Shown here: positions 15,325 through 22,037 of the stretch, piece after piece | How the letters are laid out: every line of letters starts with the position of its first letter | Position numbering within the stretch: the stretch's first letter is position 1 | NCBI GenBank assembly: GCA_937877685.1 | Contig: CALFGU010000170.1 | Span: forward strand, 1 to 22,037 | From: an uncultured Prevotella sp. | Lineage (GTDB): Bacteria > Bacteroidota > Bacteroidia > Bacteroidales > Bacteroidaceae | Length of the DNA: 22,037 nt | Direction: 5' to 3' | The notes under the pieces: model-generated | The model's input: the letters and a program-made list of their open reading frames with translations, nothing else | Told to the model about the DNA's origin: nothing | The model's database searches: none | Made by a program: the position numbers and the translations under genes

Positions 15325-16041
15325 ATGAAGAAAATATTTATATCGATTGCCTTAATTGCGGCATCACTTTTTAATATCAACGGACAAAGTAAGCTAAGTG
15401 AAAATACAACCTTGGCTATTGCTTGTGAAACTCCTATTGGAATTGACAATCAGAATGCTATCACAATTATTGAGAACAATATCAAACAGGCATTGGTTCT
15501 CAATGGTTTATCAGCTACTGAAAGTAGATTTACCACAATCACAAGCGCTGCTTTGATAAACAAAGATGTCACTGCTACAGCTCCTGCAAAATATATTAAC
15601 ATAATGGAGGTATCAATTTTCATAGCTGACCTTTACACGGGTGTTATCTTTGGTCAAACCTCATTTGAAATCAAAGGTGTGGGTGACTCTGATGGAGAAG
15701 CTTATATTGATGCTATTCATAAAATCAATGCAAGAAATCCAAAGTTGAGAAAACTTATTAAAGGGGCAAAAGAATCCATTATTGAATATTTTGAGTCTCA
15801 CAGTGAAGAAATTCTTGGCAGAATTGATTCATATATGAAAGCAAAGGATTACAAATCAGCAGCTTACGAAGCATATGCAATCCCAATGGTTTGTAGAGAT
15901 TTATACAACCAGGCTTCTGAAAGAATTGCTTACATTCCTGCAGAAGTTCTTTCCGGTATAAATCCTAATGCTGAAAATATTGCAAAACATTTCTACTCAG
16001 AGCCACGTGGTGAGAGAATTTGCAATGTAATCAATAAATAA
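15325..16041 (+). CDS. Exported protein of unknown function, third gene of operon, 238 aa
   Basis: A signal peptide (MKKIFISIALIAASLFNINGQ) starts at the second ATG; the first (15,319) is only two codons earlier and gives a less typical start. Mature residues LSENTTLAIACETPIGIDNQNAITIIENNIKQALVLNGL suggest an alpha/beta domain. It is followed by strands (YINIMEVSIFIADLYTGVIFGQTSFEIKGVG) and a long helical C-terminal half with IDSYMKAKDYKSAAYEAYAIP. That helical part reads like a TPR-type helix pair. No catalytic motif is visible. The layout recalls CsgG/TolB-N-like domains carried by multi-component outer-membrane assemblies, but this is inference. The gene begins only a few bases after the preceding stop. 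Confidence 0.72.
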   Translation: MKKIFISIALIAASLFNINGQSKLSENTTLAIACETPIGIDNQNAITIIENNIKQALVLNGLSATESRFTTITSAALINKDVTATAPAKYINIMEVSIFIADLYTGVIFGQTSFEIKGVGDSDGEAYIDAIHKINARNPKLRKLIKGAKESIIEYFESHSEEILGRIDSYMKAKDYKSAAYEAYAIPMVCRDLYNQASERIAYIPAEVLSGINPNAENIAKHFYSEPRGERICNVINK

Positions 16042-16072
16042 TTTACTCTTAAACGATAAAACACACAAGTAT

Positions 16073-17980
16073 ATGAGAAAGATACTATCTATAATTCTGG
16101 TCCTCTGCACTTCATTGTCACTTTTTGGACAATACAAAGTCGTAGAGTCAAGCACAAGAAGAGCTCCTTCATGGGTTAATTCTGTTCAGGATCAATATCT
16201 TATCGTTTCTGCAGAAGGTCAATCCATTGAACAGGCTAAAGAAGCAGTTTTGGCTAATATCAAGAAACAGATTACACAAAGCATCGCTTCCAGAATCGTT
16301 TCAGAAAGCAACTTGTTCTCCTCTGCCCTACAAAATGATGGATCTGTAAGCAAGACACAAGTGGTGGAAACAGCCATTATATCAAGAACTGCCAAACTTC
16401 CTTTCATCAGTGAAATATCCCTTTCTAAGGCTGAAGAATACTATTGGGAGAAACGTCACTATAAAAAGAGAGGAGAATATCTCTATTTCTATGCTGTAAA
16501 ATATCCATTCTCCGATTTCGAAATGAAAAAGTTGATTATGGATTATGAGGCACACGACAAAGCTCTAAATCAGCAACTTGCTGAGTATGAGATAGCTATC
16601 GACAACGTAATTTCAGTCGAAGATATCGATTCATACATTACTAAAATTTCTGCATTCAAAGAAGAGTTTGACTATACTGACCCTCGTTTCAAACAAGTTG
16701 AAGGTTTGATTACCAGATACAAAAAGCTTTACAGCAGTATTGATATGGATGCATTCCAGGAAAAGAAAGGTTTGATTATCCTTACACTTAGTCTTGGAGA
16801 CAGAGAAATTTCCACTTCCCAACGCCCTCTTATCAGTTCAAACTGTGCAACAGAGCTTAGTTTCTCATACGAAGGCAATGCATTGATGGTCAGATACAAT
16901 AGCGACAATTGCTATGCTGATGATGAAAATTATGTTGATATAAAATATAAATTCGGTTCAAAATATACCACCGAAAGAGTATATATCAAGAATCAGGTTC
17001 ATACTTCATTGACAGGTCTTATTCTTGACAGTCAGACCAATGAGCCTGTCCCCTATGCTCGAGTGACACTGATTCCAAGTGGAAAAAGTGCTACTTCCAG
17101 CAAAAACGGACTATATGTTTTCAACGATTTGCCAAATGGAAACTACTCGGTGCAAGTAATGAAAAGAGGATATGCTACAGTTGAATCTACAGCAATGGTA
17201 TCTGCTGACGCAACTACCAGAACAGACATAGTTGTCGATAGAGTTCCCGTTTCTACATATACCCCTGACGGAAACGTAGAAACAACAATTGCCCCTGCAC
17301 CAACTGCAGTACCTGTAGCAGAAACCAAACCTGCAAAAAATCCGACTAATGTTGTAAGAAACGGATTGTCAGCATATTTCAGATTCAATGGATCTACCAA
17401 GAGTGAAATATCAATGATTCAAGGAAATCCCATCAACTCTCCTACTTACTCTAACGACAGTAAAGACGGTTCAAAATCTATCTCTTTCACATCGTTGGAC
17501 CAAAGTCAGTTGATTTTTCCTAAAACACTGATTTCCACCCCTATAGATAGTTATAGTATCACTTTCTGGATTAAAGGATTCTCCAATGGACACATTCTTT
17601 CTTGTGGCAATGGACAGAACTCTTATCAAAGTGCCAACCAACCTATGTTGATTGTCAAAGATGGCAAAATCAATATTTACGACGGCTCAAAAGGTACATT
17701 CAACCATCCTGAATTGGACTATAACTGGCATCACATCGCTATCTGCGTAAAAAGTGAAGGTTACTCTTCAATCGCACAATTGTTTATTGACGGTGTGATG
17801 GTTGACTCTATTAAACTTGGTTCTGGAAGAAGTACAGAAGCTGTCAAATTCCTTCTTGGAGGTACCACTATCTATAATGACACTCCCGGATTTGATATGT
17901 TGATTGACAACCTCAGAATCTATGGTTCAAGAGCTATCTCTGAAGAAGAAGTTGCTCAGATTTACTTTGAAGAGCAATAA
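16073..17980 (+). CDS. Exported LPP20-like / carboxypeptidase-regulatory-like / LamG-like protein, fourth gene of operon
   Basis: A 635-residue mosaic exported protein. After a signal peptide (to about residue 20), residues 28-160 look like an LPP20-type domain (RRAPSWVNSVQDQYLIVSAEGQ, then a helix rich in Ala/Lys). Residues 160-225 are a helical stretch with coiled-coil character. Residues 225-310 are strand-rich. Residues 310-390 form a CarboxypepD_reg-like beta sandwich (TGLILDSQTNEPVPYARVTLIPSG...LPNGNYSVQVMKRGY). A Thr/Pro/Ala-rich linker follows, and residues 430-635 form a LamG/concanavalin-like jelly roll (GLSAYFRFNG...ITFWIKG...WHHIAI...LFIDG...MLIDNLRIYG). It looks like an adhesive or carbohydrate-contacting outer part on a membrane-proximal LPP20 base. 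No T9SS C-terminal sorting domain is evident. Confidence 0.8.
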   Translation: MRKILSIILVLCTSLSLFGQYKVVESSTRRAPSWVNSVQDQYLIVSAEGQSIEQAKEAVLANIKKQITQSIASRIVSESNLFSSALQNDGSVSKTQVVETAIISRTAKLPFISEISLSKAEEYYWEKRHYKKRGEYLYFYAVKYPFSDFEMKKLIMDYEAHDKALNQQLAEYEIAIDNVISVEDIDSYITKISAFKEEFDYTDPRFKQVEGLITRYKKLYSSIDMDAFQEKKGLIILTLSLGDREISTSQRPLISSNCATELSFSYEGNALMVRYNSDNCYADDENYVDIKYKFGSKYTTERVYIKNQVHTSLTGLILDSQTNEPVPYARVTLIPSGKSATSSKNGLYVFNDLPNGNYSVQVMKRGYATVESTAMVSADATTRTDIVVDRVPVSTYTPDGNVETTIAPAPTAVPVAETKPAKNPTNVVRNGLSAYFRFNGSTKSEISMIQGNPINSPTYSNDSKDGSKSISFTSLDQSQLIFPKTLISTPIDSYSITFWIKGFSNGHILSCGNGQNSYQSANQPMLIVKDGKINIYDGSKGTFNHPELDYNWHHIAICVKSEGYSSIAQLFIDGVMVDSIKLGSGRSTEAVKFLLGGTTIYNDTPGFDMLIDNLRIYGSRAISEEEVAQIYFEEQ

Positions 17981-18004
17981 TCTAACGAATTGATTATTAA
18001 AGCG

Positions 18005-18037
18005 AAAGGGCCGCTAATTAATTTTTGGCAGCCCTTT
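18005..18037 (+). terminator. Shared terminator between the operon and convergent hydE
   Basis: A 10-bp stem with one mismatch (18,005-18,014 with 18,028-18,037) is followed by ATTATTTTC on the plus strand and by a TTT-rich run on the minus strand. It lies between two convergent genes. Confidence 0.6.
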
Positions 18038-18038
18038 A

Positions 18039-19100
18039 TTATTTTCTATCTTTGAAATGAAGTGAATCCCCCCATTCATTATATCCGATTGGAATTCCGG
18101 CATTCTGCAACATTCTTTCAAGCGAAGAAGAGGTAATCGACGCATCCTCACCTACTCCGGGTTTATTCTCATAAATGCTGTAATCTCCACGAACCTCTGT
18201 CAAAGTCAGGTTTGGCATAATGACATTTGCACCAGCCAAAATTGCCTTTTCACGACCTGCAGGGTCAATTGACTGCATAGCTGTAGTCGCTGCAATATTG
18301 ATTTTAGGCATCATCAATCGTAAGATTGCCACCATTTTCAAAGACAACTCCAAACGTTCCTCTTTTGGAATAAGTAGGTCTTTATACTGATACAGAGGTG
18401 TTTGCGAATGTTCCAAATATGGTCCCATTCCACACATATCTATATCAAAACTCTTAAAGAAAAGCAAATCATCAGCCAGATGTCCTAAAGTCTGGAATGG
18501 TAATCCAATCATAACACCGGTACCAACTTGATATCCGGCACGACGAAGGTCCTTCAATGCTGTAAGTCTTGTTTGAAAAGAGTGAGACTCATCCACAGGA
18601 TGAATTTTTTCAAACAGTTCCTGAGTTGAACTCTCAATACGAAGAAGGTATCTGTGAGCTCCTGCCTCAAACCACTCTTGGTAAACATCAAAGGGTTGCT
18701 CCCCGAGGGAGAGAGTTATCCCCAATGGAGATTCAGAACTGATTTTTCGCACCTCTTTCAGAATGGAGGTTATCTTATCTCTGAATTTTTTGTCGTGTCG
18801 CTCGCCACCCTGAATTACCATAGAACCATAACCTTGTTCATAGGCAAACCTTGCAGCGGGAATAACATCCTCTATATCAATCTCATATCTATCATTACTT
18901 GGATTATCCCTTCTAATACCGCAGTAAAGACAATTTTTTCTACATATATTGGTAATCTCCACTAATCCCCTGAGATACACCTTGTTACCAACATTATCAA
19001 TTTTTGTCCTGAAAGCATCATCATAGAGTTGTTGGACTCTATTCTGATCCTTTTCATCTAATAGTTTGATTATATTTTCTTTTGTAAAATTATATTTCAT
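18039..19100 (-). CDS. hydE: [FeFe]-hydrogenase maturation radical SAM protein HydE
   Basis: A 353-residue radical SAM enzyme. The cluster-binding motif CRKNCLYC gives Cys53, Cys57 and Cys60 (CxxxCxxC). The barrel carries GYGSMVIQGGE, the SLGEQPFDVYQEWFEAGAHRYLLRIESS stretch and GTGVMIGLPFQT, all typical of HydE. MPNLTLTEVRGDYSIYENKPG is the family's C-terminal signature. HydE works with HydG and HydF to build the diiron subsite of the H-cluster; it supplies or processes the iron-thiolate part that becomes the dithiomethylamine-bearing precursor. No second C-terminal CX7CX3C cluster motif is visible, which is common in the family. The start overlaps the end of hydF by 11 bases, indicating translational coupling. 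Confidence 0.94.
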   Translation of the reverse strand: MKYNFTKENIIKLLDEKDQNRVQQLYDDAFRTKIDNVGNKVYLRGLVEITNICRKNCLYCGIRRDNPSNDRYEIDIEDVIPAARFAYEQGYGSMVIQGGERHDKKFRDKITSILKEVRKISSESPLGITLSLGEQPFDVYQEWFEAGAHRYLLRIESSTQELFEKIHPVDESHSFQTRLTALKDLRRAGYQVGTGVMIGLPFQTLGHLADDLLFFKSFDIDMCGMGPYLEHSQTPLYQYKDLLIPKEERLELSLKMVAILRLMMPKINIAATTAMQSIDPAGREKAILAGANVIMPNLTLTEVRGDYSIYENKPGVGEDASITSSSLERMLQNAGIPIGYNEWGDSLHFKDRK

Positions 19101-20307
19101 TTTTCAATAATGGAGCGATTGCCCTATTAAAAATACCATTCATATACGAAATTGCCATTCCATAATTGGTCACAGGCACACCTGCCTCTATTGCAGGTAA
19201 CAGTCTGGAATACAACTGTCTGGAGGTAATCATACAGCCTCCACACTGCGCTACAATCGCGTATTCCTTAATATCCCTCGATATTGCGTCCAATCCTGCA
19301 ACCACATCGAATTGAAGAGCCTTTCCTGTGTACTTCTTGAAGAGGTTTGGAAGCTTCACCCTGCCGATATCCTCGCAAGAAGAGTGATGAGTACAAGACT
19401 CCAAAATCAAAACCCTGTCACCATCTTTGAGTTTTTCAATTTCGGGAGTACCTTTTATATATTGTTCAAAACAACCTTTGCTTCGAGCTAGCAACATACT
19501 GAAACTGGTAAAAGGAATTTCCTGAGGAATTATTTTTGAAACCTCCCCAAAAATCTGACTGTCTGTAACCACCAAATCAAAATCACTTTCCACACCAGGT
19601 TTAAATATATCGTGCAATGATTGTGGCTGCACTACAGAGACAACTGCCAATTTATCCAAAAGAGATCTGATTGCATTTACCTGAGGCAGAATCAATCTGC
19701 CTGTAGGAGCCTCGCTGTCAATCGGACATATCAGCAACACTTTATCCCCTTGACTGACAAGACCTTCAAACATATCCTTTTCTTTGAAAGCCGAAGAACT
19801 TGCAGCCTTGATAATAAAAGAAATCAGCAACTCTTTAGCCTCCATTTGCTGCTGCTCATCTGGAATCTTTGTTGAGAACTCTACCACATCCACTCCATAT
19901 ACAGAGTTAATCTCCTCAGCGACAGCCGAATCCAAAGGAGTGATCTCAGATTTATTATGCAGAGCAATCACCGGCACTGAGAACCTCTTTAAAGATGATA
20001 GCAACTCTTTATCTTCCTTTGAAAGAAAATTATCATTGAACACTAAAATTCCAACATCCACTTGAGAAATGACATCGATACTTTTTGCCACTCTCATTTT
20101 TCCCAACTCACCCAAATCATCCACTCCGGCAGTATCGATTAATTGACAAGGACCCAATCCAAAAATTTCAATCCTCTTTTTTACCGGATCGGTTGTTGTT
20201 CCGGGAGTGTCGGAAACAATTGAAAAGTCCTGACCCAGAAGCATATTGACAACTGAAGACTTTCCTACATTCCGTTTTCCGAAGAAACCTATATTTGTAA
20301 TACTCAT
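19090..20307 (-). CDS. hydF: [FeFe]-hydrogenase maturation GTPase HydF
   Basis: A 405-residue HydF. The N-terminal Era/TrmE-type GTPase has the P-loop GKRNVGKS at 10-17, the switch PGTTTDP, and DTAG at 58-61. The base-recognition motif reads NKSE instead of NKxD. The middle is the dimerisation domain (about 185-290). The C-terminal iron-sulfur domain has CTHH at Cys305/His307 and CGGC at Cys355/Cys358. HydF is the scaffold on which the diiron subsite is assembled before transfer to apo-hydrogenase. It is first in a minus-strand pair with hydE. hydG, normally the third partner, is absent from both flanks, and no hydrogenase gene is in the window. Upstream lies a TAAATTTG box for its promoter. 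Confidence 0.95.
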   Translation of the reverse strand: MSITNIGFFGKRNVGKSSVVNMLLGQDFSIVSDTPGTTTDPVKKRIEIFGLGPCQLIDTAGVDDLGELGKMRVAKSIDVISQVDVGILVFNDNFLSKEDKELLSSLKRFSVPVIALHNKSEITPLDSAVAEEINSVYGVDVVEFSTKIPDEQQQMEAKELLISFIIKAASSSAFKEKDMFEGLVSQGDKVLLICPIDSEAPTGRLILPQVNAIRSLLDKLAVVSVVQPQSLHDIFKPGVESDFDLVVTDSQIFGEVSKIIPQEIPFTSFSMLLARSKGCFEQYIKGTPEIEKLKDGDRVLILESCTHHSSCEDIGRVKLPNLFKKYTGKALQFDVVAGLDAISRDIKEYAIVAQCGGCMITSRQLYSRLLPAIEAGVPVTNYGMAISYMNGIFNRAIAPLLKNEI

Positions 20308-20329
20308 TTGCTAACTAAATTATTCTTCA

Positions 20330-20337
20330 CAAATTTA
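20330..20337 (-). promoter_or_regulatory. Possible -7 box of hydF-hydE
   Basis: The minus strand reads TAAATTTG (TAnnTTTG), 23 bases before the hydF ATG. No good -33 partner is seen. Confidence 0.4.
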
Positions 20338-20357
20338 ATATTTTTACCCATTATTAC

Positions 20358-20365
20358 TATCTTTG
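20358..20365 (+). promoter_or_regulatory. Possible -7 box of the DUF6913 gene
   Basis: TATCTTTG matches TAnnTTTG but ends only four bases before the assigned ATG. The transcript would then start at or just after the start codon (leaderless), or the box is coincidental. Confidence 0.3.
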
Positions 20366-20369
20366 GAAG

Positions 20370-20948
20370 ATGATTAATTGTTTTCCCATAAACCAGATAC
20401 AGCAAAAAGCGCTCCGAAAGATTGAATACAATCATATCGGGAAATATATATCTTTATACTATGCAAAAAAGGTAGGATTTATATTCGATGCCTCGCTCGA
20501 AGGTATTGACAAAGGTATAACGATGCTAATGAATACCTTGAAAGCCAGAGGTGTAGAATACAAAGGAATTTGCATCGACTTCCGAAAAAAAGCAGAAGGA
20601 GTCACAAGACCATTCCTTGCCTCGACCAAAGTTCTCAATATCTTCAATGGTGATGTCAACTGGTATGGAAAACCTTCAGACGAGAGTATAACTGAGTTTC
20701 TATCAGAAGATTACGATATCATTATAGATCTTACAGTCGGCAAAAGACTGTTTACCGTTGACTACATCCTCAAGAGTTCATCTTGTTCACTACTTGTGGG
20801 TGTGAACAATTCGAAAGAGAATTTGCACGATATTATCATATCCCACCAACAACTTCCTTCTGAAACAGAAATAACAAATGAAGAATTGGGAGAGATGAAT
20901 ATCAATCTTGTAAAAAACATCATAAACTACCTTGTAAATATCAGATAA
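20370..20948 (+). CDS. DUF6913-like protein, 192 aa
   Basis: A soluble 192-residue protein without a signal peptide. It begins with a basic helix (QQKALRKIEYNHIGKYI). An alpha/beta fold follows: KVGFIFDASLEGIDKGITMLMNTLKARGVEYKGICIDFRKK, then DVNWYGKPSD, YDIIIDLTVGKRLFTVDYILKSSSCSLLVGV and a final helix. The 'NWYGKP' and 'DIIIDLT' stretches resemble a Bacteroidota family I know as DUF6913; its function is not known to me. The gene is divergent from hydF and ends in TAATG, so its stop overlaps the start of the DUF368 gene by one base; the two are surely translated from one message. An alternative downstream start is possible because the promoter-like box abuts the ATG. Confidence 0.65.
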   Translation: MINCFPINQIQQKALRKIEYNHIGKYISLYYAKKVGFIFDASLEGIDKGITMLMNTLKARGVEYKGICIDFRKKAEGVTRPFLASTKVLNIFNGDVNWYGKPSDESITEFLSEDYDIIIDLTVGKRLFTVDYILKSSSCSLLVGVNNSKENLHDIIISHQQLPSETEITNEELGEMNINLVKNIINYLVNIR

Positions 20949-22037
20949 TGAGAAAATTATCATCATACCTACTGATCACCGTAAAAGGATTGTGTATGGG
21001 AGCTGCCGATGTGATACCGGGCGTATCAGGTGGTACTATTGCATTCTTGACTGGAATTTATCAAGAATTGTTAGACTCCATAAAATCGGTAAACAAAGAA
21101 GCCATTAAATATCTTTTCACATTCCAGATTAAAAAACTTTGGAAACACATTAATGGCAATTTTCTACTAGCTCTATTTTCAGGAATCATAATCAGTCTGT
21201 TCTCTTTGGCAGAATTAATGAAATACCTGATGGTACATCAACCCATACCATTGTGGTCATTCTTCTTCGGACTAATCGTTGCATCTGCATTCATTTTATT
21301 GAAGGATATCAAGCTGAGCAAAATTTCAAACATCCTTCCAATACTGATTGGAACAGCAATTGGAGCAGCAATCTGCCTGCTCTCTCCGGCACAGACACCC
21401 AATGACTTATGGTTTATTTTCATTTCCGGAGCCATCGCTATCTGTGCAATGATACTGCCCGGAATATCAGGCAGTTTCATATTGCTACTGATGGGCAAAT
21501 ACGAATTCATACTCAACTCATTAACCACTCTGAACATCCCTGTAATCGCAACATTTGCAGCAGGAGCAGTGATTGGAATCATATCTTTTTCACACCTGCT
21601 ATCCTGGTTACTGAAAAGATACTACAACATAGCAATAAGCCTTTTGTGCGGTATTATGATTGGTTCCCTATTAAAGGTATGGCCTTGGCAAATAATACTC
21701 CCCAGTGGTGTTTCACACCCTGCCCTGCCATTTGATAGCGCGCTTACAACAGTCGGACAAGTGCCACAAGCAATTATTTTTGCAATAATTGGTGCAACAA
21801 TCGTAATTACTATCGAAACTATCGCACCCTCCTTTACCGATATGGGTGACATAACCGTTATTTTCGTTTCGGTTGAAGACACCTCGGTTTCCTATTCTTT
21901 TAAAACAACTCTTAAAACCACCCTCGACGAAGGTAAGACCACCCTTGATGAAGGAAAGACCACTCTCGGAGAAGGCAAGACTACCCTTGATTTCTACCTA
22001 AAAACTACCGATGGCTTCCTTAAAACCACCGATATTC
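20948..22037 (+). CDS. DUF368 membrane protein with unusual repeat tail (3' end outside window)
   Basis: The frame is open from the ATG at 20,948 to the window edge (363 codons plus one base, no stop). The first ~295 residues are a polytopic DUF368 protein with about eight hydrophobic segments. It has the two hallmark repeats GAADVIPGVSGGTIAFLTGIY and LPGISGSFILLLMGKY. DUF368 (PopT in Staphylococcus) has been linked to flipping undecaprenyl phosphate back across the membrane for cell-wall and glycan synthesis. Family members usually end soon after the last helix, here VITIETIA. Instead about 70 further residues follow, including KTTLDEG-type seven-residue repeats. The extension could be a real tail, a fusion or a second assembly join. 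Confidence 0.85.
   Translation, partial: MRKLSSYLLITVKGLCMGAADVIPGVSGGTIAFLTGIYQELLDSIKSVNKEAIKYLFTFQIKKLWKHINGNFLLALFSGIIISLFSLAELMKYLMVHQPIPLWSFFFGLIVASAFILLKDIKLSKISNILPILIGTAIGAAICLLSPAQTPNDLWFIFISGAIAICAMILPGISGSFILLLMGKYEFILNSLTTLNIPVIATFAAGAVIGIISFSHLLSWLLKRYYNIAISLLCGIMIGSLLKVWPWQIILPSGVSHPALPFDSALTTVGQVPQAIIFAIIGATIVITIETIAPSFTDMGDITVIFVSVEDTSVSYSFKTTLKTTLDEGKTTLDEGKTTLGEGKTTLDFYLKTTDGFLKTTDI
21914..22037 (+). repeat. 21-nt in-frame tandem repeats (KTTLDEG type)
   Basis: Six degenerate 21-nt units, starting at 21,914, 21,935, 21,956, 21,977, 21,998 and 22,019, encode KTTLDEG, KTTLDEG, KTTLGEG, KTTLDFY, LKTTDGF and LKTTDI. A shorter FKTTL precedes them. The array continues past the window edge. 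Confidence 0.85.

Noticed and set aside
21914..22037. CRISPR array
   Set aside because: The 21-bp units are directly adjacent, degenerate and coding in frame, with no unique spacers and no cas genes nearby.

Overview
The window is Bacteroidales DNA. Bacteroidota promoter boxes (TTTG, a 19-20 nt spacer, then TAnnTTTG) lie upstream of many genes. There are Sec signal peptides and one clear lipobox, and several lineage-typical families: DUF3667, a DUF6175-like protein, DUF6913 and an OmpH-like lipoprotein. No ribosomal RNA, phage, integrase, transposase or CRISPR array is visible.

Left part (1 to about 10,400). This part is richer in G+C, with Arg written CGC/CGT, Lys often AAG and Leu often CTC, and looks Prevotellaceae-like by impression. 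It holds the 3' end of tRNA-Gly(GCC), a conserved hypothetical protein, tRNA-Arg(UCU), a HAD phosphatase of the Gph type (minus), tRNA-Thr(UGU) (minus), two secreted cell-wall enzymes (a GH25 muramidase and an M23/LysM peptidase, both minus), and an OmpH/Skp-like lipoprotein behind a small conserved membrane protein (minus). A divergent pepD dipeptidase, mutL and the 5' third of ppdK follow on the plus strand.

Right part (about 10,650 to the end). Codon use switches inside ppdK without breaking the reading frame: Arg becomes largely AGA, Lys largely AAA and Leu largely CTT, and this style holds for the genes downstream. This suggests either a homologous-recombination breakpoint or a chimeric assembly joined in a conserved stretch of ppdK. 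A DUF3667 zinc-ribbon membrane protein follows, then a tight four-gene operon of exported proteins of unknown function (13,827-17,980), ending in a protein with LPP20-like, carboxypeptidase-regulatory-like and LamG-like domains. On the minus strand lie hydF and hydE, two of the three [FeFe]-hydrogenase maturases, without hydG beside them. Divergently placed are a DUF6913 protein and a DUF368 membrane protein (the family recently linked to undecaprenyl-phosphate recycling). The DUF368 reading frame runs off the window through an unusual tail of 21-nt (seven-residue) repeats.

The left-hand genes are housekeeping and envelope functions: peptidoglycan turnover, outer-membrane protein chaperoning, peptide use, mismatch repair. 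The right-hand genes point to an anaerobe with [FeFe]-hydrogenase. The best candidate for an undescribed system is the four-gene exported operon. The most important caution is the apparent junction within ppdK, because genes on its two sides may not come from one genome.
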